From JAKLDO01 sp035354435 (lineage in GTDB: Bacteria > UBP6 > UBA1177): a DNA stretch of 30,026 nt. Positions 23,951-30,026 of the stretch are shown here, one piece after another. The notes below the pieces were generated by a model. That model was not told where the DNA came from. It did no database searches and was given only the letters and a program-made list of their open reading frames with translations. The DNA lies in contig DAOQAY010000016.1 of the NCBI GenBank assembly GCA_035354435.1, forward strand, positions 1 to 30,026, read 5' to 3'. The stretch's first letter is position 1. Each line of letters starts with the position of its first letter. The position numbers were made by a program, and so were the translations under genes.

Positions 23951-25072
23951 ATGACGAAGTTATCACTCAATATTTTCTCACTTCTCCTTTTTACTTTTGT
24001 TGTGGTATTTTCAATATGGTTTCTTTCAAAAAGCGCCCCCGAAATTCCTGCCACTCCTTATAAAACAATGGATGAAAATACCGCTGTTAAACTTTCAAAG
24101 CTTCCGCTGAGCTGTATTTTGCAGAAATACCCCAATAAGCCAGGAAATGTTCAGGAAAGTGAAGCAGATGCAGTGCCTCATAGTTTGAAAACTCCTTTGT
24201 TTTCGGGCTGTTTTGACTGGCATAGTTCTGTTCACATGCACTGGACGCTTGTTAGACTTTTAAGGCTATTTCCGGATATCGAAACTAAAAACGAGATAAA
24301 AACCCTGCTTGATGCTCAATTTACCGAAGAAAAAGTTGCAACCGAGATCGCTTTCTACAATGAAAAGCTCAATATGACATTTGAAAGGACTTACGGCTGG
24401 GCATGGCTGATGAGGCTTCAAGCCGAACTGCTCATATCAAATGATGTGAAATCTCAGGAAAGAGCAGAAACTCTTGCACCACTTGTGAAAATTATAAGGG
24501 ATAGAACTATTGAATTTTTTAATAAACTGCCAAAACCGATCAGGCAGGGAACACATGCAAGCACCGCTTTTTCAATGGATCACATGCTTACCTATGCAAA
24601 AATTGCAAAAGATACTGAGCTTGAAAAAGTGATAAAGCAAAGAGCAGAAGATTTTTTTCTTAAAGATGAAAGATGCCCTGTCGATTATGAACCAAGCGGA
24701 GTCGATTTTATATCACCATGCCTTGCCGAGGCACAGCTCATGTCGCAAGTGCTTAAAAAAGAACGGTTTGCAAAGTGGCTCAACCATTTTCTTCCTGATG
24801 TTTCATCTCCACTCTTTTCAAATATAACCAATCCGCCTGAAATAACTGACCACACAGATTATGTGATAGGACACCTCGTCGGACTCAACTTCCAGAGAGC
24901 CTGGTCATTCAAAATGATAGCAGCATCTCTTGATGACAGCGACCCAAGAAAGAAACCATATCTCAACCTTGCTGCAATTCACCTGAACGCCGGACTCAAC
25001 GGCATGGATAAAACAGGCTACGGCGGAGAACACTGGCTTGCAAGCTTTGCAACTTATGCTCTGACTGAATAA
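23951..25072 (+). CDS. DUF2891 family protein, membrane-anchored
   Basis: A 373-residue protein with an N-terminal hydrophobic anchor (residues 6-26), so the body lies outside the cytoplasm. The domain matches what I know of DUF2891: CFDWHSSVHMHW near residue 87, FERTYGWAWLMRLQAEL near 142, DYEPSGVDFISPCLAEA near 236 and GGEHWLASFATYAL at the end. The conserved His/Glu/Asp residues and all-helical look suggest an alpha-toroid glycosidase-like or metal-binding enzyme, but the reaction is unknown. It follows the ankyrin lipoprotein closely on the same strand; its own ribosome-binding site is weak (CCAGTAA). Convergent with the toxin-antitoxin genes. Confidence 0.8.
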   Translation: MTKLSLNIFSLLLFTFVVVFSIWFLSKSAPEIPATPYKTMDENTAVKLSKLPLSCILQKYPNKPGNVQESEADAVPHSLKTPLFSGCFDWHSSVHMHWTLVRLLRLFPDIETKNEIKTLLDAQFTEEKVATEIAFYNEKLNMTFERTYGWAWLMRLQAELLISNDVKSQERAETLAPLVKIIRDRTIEFFNKLPKPIRQGTHASTAFSMDHMLTYAKIAKDTELEKVIKQRAEDFFLKDERCPVDYEPSGVDFISPCLAEAQLMSQVLKKERFAKWLNHFLPDVSSPLFSNITNPPEITDHTDYVIGHLVGLNFQRAWSFKMIAASLDDSDPRKKPYLNLAAIHLNAGLNGMDKTGYGGEHWLASFATYALTE

Positions 25073-25109
25073 TTACTCACATAATACGATTGCGATTTTT
25101 GAATTATCT

Positions 25110-25442
25110 TCACCTTATATCCAGATGGATCATTATGGCATTTTCGATCTGTTTCATTATGGTTGTTGAGACTTCGCCAAGTATTCTGACTACTCTGGAC
25201 TTATCAACTGTTCTTATTTGATCGGCACATGCTTTACTCGGTTTATCGAGACTTTCTTTAATTAAAACTTCCGTGACATAGACTTTGTCAAGTTTTGAGG
25301 AACACGGAACAATCGTAATCACTGGCGAATATTCATTGCAGACATCATTGCTCACAACAACGGCAGGACGGGTTTTTGCAATTTCTGATCCTTTTACCGG
25401 ATCAAGAGACAAAAGAACGATAGCACCTTTCTTGAGTATCAT
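25110..25442 (-). CDS. mazF: MazF/PemK-family toxin (mRNA interferase)
   Basis: At 110 residues this fits the MazF/PemK family, ribosome-independent endoribonucleases that cut mRNA at short sequences. KKGAIVLLSLDPVKGSEIAKTRPAVVVSND (residues 4-33) contains the conserved GxIVxxxxxP...GsE..K.RP core with its catalytic Arg, PCSS follows, and ADQIRTVDKSRV is the usual second half. The gene starts 17 bases after the antitoxin stop, with GAGG before the ATG. The cleavage sequence cannot be predicted here. Confidence 0.9.
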   Translation of the reverse strand: MILKKGAIVLLSLDPVKGSEIAKTRPAVVVSNDVCNEYSPVITIVPCSSKLDKVYVTEVLIKESLDKPSKACADQIRTVDKSRVVRILGEVSTTIMKQIENAIMIHLDIR

Positions 25443-25459
25443 ATCAAAACCTCATAAGT

Positions 25460-25684
25460 TTAAAGTCCATCACCGGTTGTGCAGTCAAAATCATCCGCCA
25501 TTTCAGCCATATCACTTGACTGGTAATGTTCTTTTAAAGCTTGCAACTGAATTTCGCGGATTTTATCATTAACCGCTGTTCTGACAAAATCGCTCAGGTT
25601 TTTAACACCCAATTTCTTAATAGTTTCAACCATTTCTTTGTCAAAATTGAAATTTTTCAAAACATACTCTTTCTGGTTTAGCAT
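25460..25684 (-). CDS. mazE: antitoxin of the MazEF-type pair (ribbon-helix-helix-like)
   Basis: A 74-residue protein encoded just before the MazF-like toxin. The segment LKNFNFDKEMVETIKKLGVKNLSDFVRTAVNDKIREIQ looks like a ribbon-helix-helix DNA-binding fold, and the acidic tail SSDMAEMADDFD is what usually occupies the toxin's active site. The ATG at 25684 is chosen over upstream codons because GGAGG lies five bases before it; the longer N-terminus would be hydrophobic and unlike an antitoxin. An inverted repeat on the promoter's -35 region suggests autoregulation by this protein. Confidence 0.83.
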   Translation of the reverse strand: MLNQKEYVLKNFNFDKEMVETIKKLGVKNLSDFVRTAVNDKIREIQLQALKEHYQSSDMAEMADDFDCTTGDGL

Positions 25685-25721
25685 AATTGCCTCCATAAAA
25701 AAACACACAAACACATAAAGA

Positions 25722-25749
25722 ATCATACATACATAGATATAAATATCAA
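25722..25749 (-). promoter_or_regulatory. promoter of the toxin-antitoxin operon
   Basis: On the minus strand TTGATA (25744-25749), a 16-base spacer and TATGAT (25722-25727). The leader to the antitoxin ATG would be about 30 bases. Confidence 0.55.
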
Positions 25750-25766
25750 GATAAAGTTATGTCTAT
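25733..25766. promoter_or_regulatory. inverted repeat over the toxin-antitoxin -35 element, candidate operator
   Basis: ATAGATATAA at 25733-25742 is matched by TTATGTCTAT at 25757-25766, nine of ten positions pairing exactly, with a 14-base spacer. The centre of symmetry lies at the -35 hexamer. Ribbon-helix-helix antitoxins commonly bind such dyads to repress their own operon. Confidence 0.45.
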
Positions 25767-25771
25767 ATTGG

Positions 25772-26866
25772 TCACCGTCCGTATTTCCGTTTGTCTCTTT
25801 TGCTTATCTCTTTGACTTTCTTTGCGATTTCCTTTTCCCATTCTTTTTTGATCTGCTGTATCGATTTCACTTTCCGCTCTTCCAGTCTTGCATGTTCGGT
25901 CTGCAGTGAAAGATAGTTCCTGTATCTTCCGTGATCGAGATCTCCCGACTCAAGTGCGGCGGAAACTGCACATCCCGGCTCTCCGTTATGCGAACAGTCT
26001 TTAAATTTACACAATGATATCAGCTGTTCGATATCTTCAAAAACTGCCGAAATGCTTTCTTCTTCTCCCCAGAACTGAATTTCACGCATTCCGGGAGTAT
26101 CAATGAGCATAGCTCCGTTATCCATCAGAAAAAGCTGTCTTGAAGTTGTGGTATGTCGGCCTTTATTGACCGAATCGCTGATCTCATTGACCGACTGGAT
26201 GTCTTTCCCGAGTAGAGCATTTACAATTGTCGATTTGCCGACTCCAGAAGATCCGAGCAATGCGACAGTTTTGCCCTTTTTCAGATACGGCTCAAGCTTT
26301 TCCGGATAGTGATCTTTTGCACAGACCGCATGAACAGGCACACCGGGAGCGATGTTTTCCACTTCAGAAACTGCTTCCTCCGGATATTCGCAAAGATCAG
26401 ACTTGTTCAGCACTATTACCGGTGACGCTCCGCTGTTCCATGCAAGGGTAAGATACCGCTCTATACGCCGCAGATTGTAATTTTCATCAAGTCCGGTCAC
26501 GATGAAAACCGTATCAATATTTGCGGCAACAACCTGTTCTTCTGTGATCCCGCCGCTTTTTCTTTTATTTGATCCTGACACATTGCGTGAAAAACTGCTT
26601 TTACGGTCAATTACTGAATGGATTATCGCAAGATCCCCCTCATGTGTGACCGCAACCCAGTCACCCACAGCAGGATAATCAGATCTCACAACTGCCTGAT
26701 GCATGAACTTTCCTGAAACACGGGCATGAATTTCCCCGTTTTCAGTTAAAACCGTGTAAAGCTCCTTCTGTTCATTTATAACTCTTGCAGGCACAAACCC
26801 TTTGTTTCTGAATTCCTCAAAAAGTGCCCTGAAATATTCATTGAAACCTATATTTATAAGATCCAT
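25772..26866 (-). CDS. rsgA: ribosome small-subunit GTPase RsgA
   Basis: RsgA (YjeQ) is a circularly permuted GTPase that acts in late 30S maturation. The order seen is an OB-fold (about 1-110), then G4 NKSD (154-157) ahead of G1 LLGSSGVGKST (203-213), G2-type RHTTT (237-241) and G3 DTPG (256-259). A zinc-binding set Cys286, Cys291, His293 and Cys299 and a helical, lysine-rich tail follow. The GGITEEQVVAANIDTV segment is typical. The GGAG before the ATG is rather far away (about eleven bases), hinting at modest or controlled initiation. The 5' region holds a promoter, a 15-codon ORF and a terminator-like hairpin. Confidence 0.95.
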   Translation of the reverse strand: MDLINIGFNEYFRALFEEFRNKGFVPARVINEQKELYTVLTENGEIHARVSGKFMHQAVVRSDYPAVGDWVAVTHEGDLAIIHSVIDRKSSFSRNVSGSNKRKSGGITEEQVVAANIDTVFIVTGLDENYNLRRIERYLTLAWNSGASPVIVLNKSDLCEYPEEAVSEVENIAPGVPVHAVCAKDHYPEKLEPYLKKGKTVALLGSSGVGKSTIVNALLGKDIQSVNEISDSVNKGRHTTTSRQLFLMDNGAMLIDTPGMREIQFWGEEESISAVFEDIEQLISLCKFKDCSHNGEPGCAVSAALESGDLDHGRYRNYLSLQTEHARLEERKVKSIQQIKKEWEKEIAKKVKEISKRDKRKYGR

Positions 26867-26911
26867 GACAAATATATCTCCAAAAAATAAATATTTAATG
26901 ATTATTTACTT

Positions 26912-26930
26912 AAAAAGATCCCGGAAGATC
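26912..26930 (-). terminator. weak terminator-like hairpin in the rsgA leader
   Basis: On the minus strand GATCT and GGATC (26926-26930 and 26917-26921) pair around a TCCG loop, followed by TTTTT (26912-26916). The five-base stem with a G-U pair is short for a terminator, but its place between the 15-codon ORF and rsgA would suit an attenuator. Confidence 0.3.
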
Positions 26931-26953
26931 GGAATTATCAGAAAACTGACTCT

Positions 26954-27001
26954 CTAAACCCTATCCTCTGGAAGTCTTTTGAATGATCTCTCGGCACGCA
27001 T
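26954..27001 (-). CDS. 15-codon ORF in the rsgA leader (candidate leader peptide)
   Basis: The ORF encodes MRAERSFKRLPEDRV, with four arginines. It has the best Shine-Dalgarno of the region, AAGGAGG (27007-27013), five bases before the ATG, and follows a plausible promoter by about 28 bases. A 9-bp inverted repeat, TCTTTTGAA (27012-27020) with its partner at 26975-26983, encloses the start codon and overlaps the first bases of the Shine-Dalgarno. It could be a regulatory leader peptide or the remnant of a degraded gene. The ribosome-binding site is real to the eye; translation is unproven. Confidence 0.45.
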   Translation of the reverse strand: MRAERSFKRLPEDRV

Positions 27002-27035
27002 AGATCCCTCCTTCAAAAGAAACATAAACACCGCC

Positions 27036-27063
27036 AATTTATGCCGAATTCACCTTTTGTCAA
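27036..27063 (-). promoter_or_regulatory. promoter of the rsgA leader
   Basis: On the minus strand TTGACA (27058-27063), a 16-base spacer and TAAATT (27036-27041). Transcription would start near 27029, upstream of the 15-codon ORF. Confidence 0.55.
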
Positions 27064-27068
27064 CCAAA

Positions 27069-27137
27069 ATCCTGCGGATACCGAAACATACCCGAATAAC
27101 AGCAGGATCCATTTTTCGGGTATTTACGGGTATGTTT
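27069..27137. repeat. two interleaved inverted repeats (pseudoknot topology)
   Basis: Stem 1 is ATCCTGC (27069-27075) with GCAGGAT (27102-27108). Stem 2 is AAACATACCCG (27084-27094) with CGGGTATGTTT (27127-27137). Both are perfect, and their arms alternate, so an RNA from either strand could form an H-type pseudoknot or switch between two hairpins. The element lies between the ATPase stop codon and the rsgA leader promoter. Confidence 0.6.
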
Positions 27138-27147
27138 GCGAGTAAGA
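27112..27147. repeat. 36-bp direct repeat, left copy (ATPase 3' side)
   Basis: This segment, with core GGTATTTACGGGTAT and end GTAAGA, matches 28414-28449 at 29 of 36 positions without gaps. It stops two bases before the ATPase stop codon and contains the right arm of the inverted repeat at 27127-27137. Confidence 0.65.
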
Positions 27148-27149
27148 AA

Positions 27150-28295
27150 CTATTCAGGCTGTTCATCAACCAGAAAGCTGTCAAAATTTTCAGGATTTAT
27201 CACTTTCTCTTTTACAACCTGATAATTTGATAAGAAAGTTTTTGATATTACAACTCTTTTTCTAGGATTCCATTTGAATTCGTATGCACTATAATCACCC
27301 GATCCTTCTTCAATGTAGTCGATTTCCTGCTGCTGAGTAGTTCTCCAGAAATAGCTTGAGACATTTTTTCTTCTGTAATTTAAGTATTTTCTTCTTTCAG
27401 ATATTATAAAATTTTCAAAAAGCGCACCTGTGTCAGTTCTCGAATGTACCGCATTAAAATTACCGATCACAGCATTTCTTATCCCATTATCAACAAAATA
27501 TATTTTTTTACCTTTCTTAATTTCATTTCTCACATTTCCGGCAAGTGCAGGAAGTTTGAAAACAATGAATGCCCTTTCAAGAAGGTCGATATATTTTTCA
27601 ACAGTTGCGTTGTCTGCACTTACAAGCTGAGCAATTTCGTTATAGTTTACTTCACTGCCGACCTGAAGAGCAAGAGCTTTAATTATTTTTTCGAGCAGAA
27701 CCGGTTTCTGAATATTTTCAAGAGTCATTATGTCTTTGAAAAGATAGCTTCCTGTTAGCCATTTCAGAAGATCTCCTGCATCGTTAATGTTATTCACAAT
27801 ATCAGGATATGAACCGAAAATAAGCCGCTGTTCAAACATTCTTTTTTCTTCAAGATAGTTAGTGTGCCTGACCATTTCTTCAAAAGAGAGCGGAAAAAGA
27901 GTATATTCAAATTTTCTTCCGGTAAGAGGTTCATTGATCTTTCCCGAAAGTTCAAAAGATGATGAACCTGTTGCTATCACCTGAATGTCATTGAAGTTAT
28001 CAATCATTATTTTCAGAACAAGTCCGATCTCAGGAACTCTTTGTGCCTCATCAATAGAAACAATCTTATGCCCGCTAATAATATTTCTGATCTTTGTTGA
28101 AGTCGGATTTTCAAAAATTGTTCTTGTATCAGAATCATCACCATTAAGTTTCAGTATTTTGTAGTTATCTCTGAAACCCTCAAGCACCATATCAACCAGA
28201 GTGGATTTCCCGACCTGTCTCGCCCCCATTACTACAATTACTTTTCCCTTGAACATCTTTTTCTTTATTTCTTCGCCTAGATATCTCCCGATCAT
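27150..28295 (-). CDS. AAA_14/DUF4143 family ATPase
   Basis: A 381-residue protein of the widespread two-domain ATPase family. The N-terminal AAA domain has Walker A VMGARQVGKST, Walker B IVSIDEAQR and the sensor segment VIATGSSSFEL. TGRKFEYTLFPLSFEEM follows, and the C-terminal DUF4143 domain has a winged-helix-like part and IYFVDNGIRNAVIGNF...GALFENFI...FWRTTQQQEIDYI...AYEFKW, a nuclease-like fold whose activity is unproven. The biological role of this family is unknown. The ATG at 28295 is chosen for GGTGAG six bases upstream, over a TTG at 28310. The gene has its own strong promoter and is bracketed by 36-bp direct repeats, as if it were a discrete inserted cassette between rsgA and pepF. 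Confidence 0.9.
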   Translation of the reverse strand: MIGRYLGEEIKKKMFKGKVIVVMGARQVGKSTLVDMVLEGFRDNYKILKLNGDDSDTRTIFENPTSTKIRNIISGHKIVSIDEAQRVPEIGLVLKIMIDNFNDIQVIATGSSSFELSGKINEPLTGRKFEYTLFPLSFEEMVRHTNYLEEKRMFEQRLIFGSYPDIVNNINDAGDLLKWLTGSYLFKDIMTLENIQKPVLLEKIIKALALQVGSEVNYNEIAQLVSADNATVEKYIDLLERAFIVFKLPALAGNVRNEIKKGKKIYFVDNGIRNAVIGNFNAVHSRTDTGALFENFIISERRKYLNYRRKNVSSYFWRTTQQQEIDYIEEGSGDYSAYEFKWNPRKRVVISKTFLSNYQVVKEKVINPENFDSFLVDEQPE

Positions 28296-28327
28296 TTTTA
28301 TCTCACCCAAGAGTAAAATCCAAAATT

Positions 28328-28356
28328 ATTATACTATTCTCAGAATGTAATGGCAA
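28328..28356 (-). promoter_or_regulatory. promoter of the AAA_14 ATPase gene, with flanking direct repeats
   Basis: On the minus strand TTGCCA (28351-28356), a 17-base spacer and a perfect TATAAT (28328-28333). TTCTCAGAAT (28337-28346) and TTTTCAGAAT (28369-28378) lie 32 bases apart, about three helical turns, either side of the -35 and could bind a regulator. Confidence 0.7.
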
Positions 28357-28413
28357 ATTATTATGTTGTTTTCAGAATTCGTACAATTTGTCCGACTTCA
28401 CTGACGGTGACAA

Positions 28414-28449
28414 CTTTTTAGGTATTTATGGGTATATTTTCGGGTAAGA
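28414..28449. repeat. 36-bp direct repeat, right copy (pepF 3' side)
   Basis: Partner of 27112-27147 in the same orientation, with core GGTATTTATGGGTAT and end GTAAGA. It lies 12 bases beyond the pepF stop codon, so the two copies mark off the ATPase gene and its promoter. Confidence 0.65.
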
Positions 28450-28460
28450 TGCTGATCTAA

Positions 28461-30026
28461 CTATAGAAGTTCTTTGAGCGCTTTGAGTTTTTCAATGAAT
28501 ACTTTTTCGATGAGTTTATACGGAGCGATGGAAGTCATGTCAACTCCGGCATCTTTGAGAATTTCAACTGGCGGTTTTGATGTTCCGGCTTTGAGGAATC
28601 CGTTAATGTACTGACTTGCGGGAACTGCTCCGCTTCTGACACTTTCTGCGAGTGAAAGCGCACCGATAAATCCCACAACATATTTATAAACATAGTAGTT
28701 GTAATAGAAATGAGGAACAAACGCCCATTCGTTCTTGTAAAGCGGGTCGATTGTCATCAGTCCGTACTCTTCACCGTAATAACGGCTTAAAGTATTTCCG
28801 TACAACTCATTGAGAAAATCCGGTGTAAGTGCTTCTCCCGACTCAACTTTTTTGTAAAGAGCATCTTCGAATTCAGCAAACTGCATCTGTCTGAAAACAG
28901 TTGAACGGATCATTTCGATGAAGTGATTGAGAAGAAATTTTTTCTCTTCCTTATCCTCAGTTGTGTCAAGAAGATGGTTTATCAGCATTATCTCGTTGAA
29001 TGTGCTTGCAACTTCAGCGACAAATATGGTGTACTGCGATTTTTCAAAAGGCTGATTGCCGTTTGAATAGTATGAATGCATCGCATGACCCATTTCGTGG
29101 GCAAGAGTCGATGCCGAATTGTAATCATCAATATGATTGAGCAGAACGAAAGGATGTGTGTCATAGGCTTCACCTGACATATATGCTCCGCTCCGTTTAC
29201 CCTGATTGGGATAAATATCAACCCAGCCGTTTGCCGGATCCATGCTTTTTGCAAGAACGGTTCTATATTCTTCTGTCATCGGTTTCATCGCTTCGTTTAT
29301 TATCTTAACTGCATCATTGTACTCAAATTTCCTTTTGCTTGCTCCTGTAACCATCTTTGCATAGACATCGTGATAACCCTGATCGGGAATATTGAGAACT
29401 TCTTTTTTAAGTGCAAGATATTCGTGAAGCGAAGGAAGTATCGCTCTGATATTATCCCGCAGAGTATAGAAAAAATCATAAGGAAGCTCATTTGCGTTCA
29501 TTTCGGCTTCAAGTGCATCGTGGTAATTCCGGATCTTTGAAACCGTTGTGTAATATTTTATCTGGTAATGGAGCATCTTGGTGATCGAGTTTTTGTATCC
29601 GTCATAGCTAGCCCAGAAAGAATCAAAAACTTTTTTTCTGATGTCACGGTCGTCACTGGTACGGTATTTTGCATAGACCGGCATGTTTATCTCGATCTCT
29701 TCACCTTCGATCACCGCTTTTCCAAATTTCATATCGGTCGATGAAAAAGTGCTGTAAGTCTCATATTCTGCAAGCGAAATTCCGCTGAACTGAGCCATTA
29801 TCATCTCTTCTTTATCTGACAAAGTATGCGGCTTGTTCCGAAGCAAAGCATCAAAATATCTTGTATAGACTGCAAAATCGGGATCGTCCCTGAAACTTCT
29901 CAAAAGCTCTTCGCTGTATGAAAGAAGCTCAGGCTCCATGAAGGATGATGCACTCGCAAGACCTGTCTGCACAGACACGACCATCCCTGCAAGCTCCTGC
30001 CACTTTCCGACAGTCATATCAACATC
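28461..30026 (-). CDS. pepF: oligoendopeptidase F (M3B metallopeptidase), 5' end outside the window
   Basis: PepF is a cytoplasmic zinc endopeptidase that degrades short peptides. The zinc motif HEMGH sits in TLAHEMGHAMHSYYS, with the third ligand Glu expected in the downstream segment VAEVASTFNEI. HPFVLLNHIDDYNSASTLAHE and the C-terminal KAGTSKPPVEILKDAGVDM are characteristic of the F subfamily. The reading frame stays open through the window edge (three more codons beyond the ATG at 30017), and the family is usually about 600 residues, so roughly 80 N-terminal residues are missing. The ATG at 30017 is therefore probably internal. The gene is followed by the direct repeat and the ATPase cassette. 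Confidence 0.93.
   Translation of the reverse strand, partial: DVDMTVGKWQELAGMVVSVQTGLASASSFMEPELLSYSEELLRSFRDDPDFAVYTRYFDALLRNKPHTLSDKEEMIMAQFSGISLAEYETYSTFSSTDMKFGKAVIEGEEIEINMPVYAKYRTSDDRDIRKKVFDSFWASYDGYKNSITKMLHYQIKYYTTVSKIRNYHDALEAEMNANELPYDFFYTLRDNIRAILPSLHEYLALKKEVLNIPDQGYHDVYAKMVTGASKRKFEYNDAVKIINEAMKPMTEEYRTVLAKSMDPANGWVDIYPNQGKRSGAYMSGEAYDTHPFVLLNHIDDYNSASTLAHEMGHAMHSYYSNGNQPFEKSQYTIFVAEVASTFNEIMLINHLLDTTEDKEEKKFLLNHFIEMIRSTVFRQMQFAEFEDALYKKVESGEALTPDFLNELYGNTLSRYYGEEYGLMTIDPLYKNEWAFVPHFYYNYYVYKYVVGFIGALSLAESVRSGAVPASQYINGFLKAGTSKPPVEILKDAGVDMTSIAPYKLIEKVFIEKLKALKELL

Noticed and set aside
26979..27230. 83-codon ORF on the plus strand across the rsgA/ATPase interval
   Set aside because: It runs antisense over the leader, the inverted repeats and the ATPase end, with no ribosome-binding site or family resemblance.
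1..30026. tRNA, rRNA, integrase or transposase genes
   Set aside because: No cloverleaf-like segment, rRNA motif or recognisable recombinase was found on either strand by eye; a covariance-model scan would be the decisive test for small RNAs.

Overview
This window looks like a chromosomal scaffold from an uncultured, Gram-negative, anaerobic bacterium. Two blocks of exactly 100 N (1968-2067 and 8742-8841) are typical scaffolding placeholders in a metagenome-type assembly. The Gram-negative reading rests on several lipobox signal peptides, a Wzi-like outer-membrane barrel and a second small barrel ending in Phe. The anaerobic reading rests on a four-subunit 2-oxoacid:ferredoxin oxidoreductase and an oxygen-labile class I fumarase. 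Lipoproteins with Asp/Ser-rich linkers, SBBP propellers and receptor-L-like repeats, plus a PilZ protein, recall deltaproteobacterial/Myxococcota-type lineages, but this placement is inference only.

Layout. 1-1417: a Cys-rich small lipoprotein (+) meets a threonine aldolase (-). 1418-3404: an AT-rich island with a 32-bp palindrome, short direct repeats and an OLD-like ATPase/TOPRIM gene broken by an assembly gap and two apparent single-A losses. 3405-7506: one operon for class I fumarase (alpha, beta) and korD-korA-korB-korC, a segment of an anaerobic (oxidative or reductive) TCA pathway. 7527-9608: two surface lipoproteins (-). 9809-10524: panD and a PilZ gene (+) behind a good promoter. 10526-12231: rplU-rpmA-terminator-obgE (-). 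12322-15180: ldcA, an unknown small gene and a Wzi-like barrel in one overlapping operon (-), suggesting an envelope job. 15305-16213: a membrane TPR protein (+). 16217-21131: enolase, an SLC12/APC-type transporter and 6-phosphofructokinase in one operon (-). 21257-23067: small barrel, a 33-residue secreted micro-ORF and an EEP-family phosphodiesterase (-). 23208-25072: ankyrin lipoprotein and a DUF2891 protein (+). 25110-25684: MazEF-type toxin-antitoxin pair (-) with an apparent operator. 25772-27063: rsgA (-) with an unusual leader. 27150-28356: an AAA_14/DUF4143 ATPase (-) bracketed by 36-bp imperfect direct repeats. 28461-30026: oligoendopeptidase F (-), cut by the window edge.

Most of the window is housekeeping. 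The parts that best merit follow-up are non-coding or marginal: the leader of rsgA (promoter, hairpin, 15-codon ORF with an ideal Shine-Dalgarno, terminator-like hairpin), interleaved inverted repeats with pseudoknot topology next to the ATPase cassette, the palindrome island upstream of the OLD-like gene, and the 33-codon ORF coupled to the EEP gene. No tRNA, rRNA, CRISPR array, transposase or integrase was recognised.
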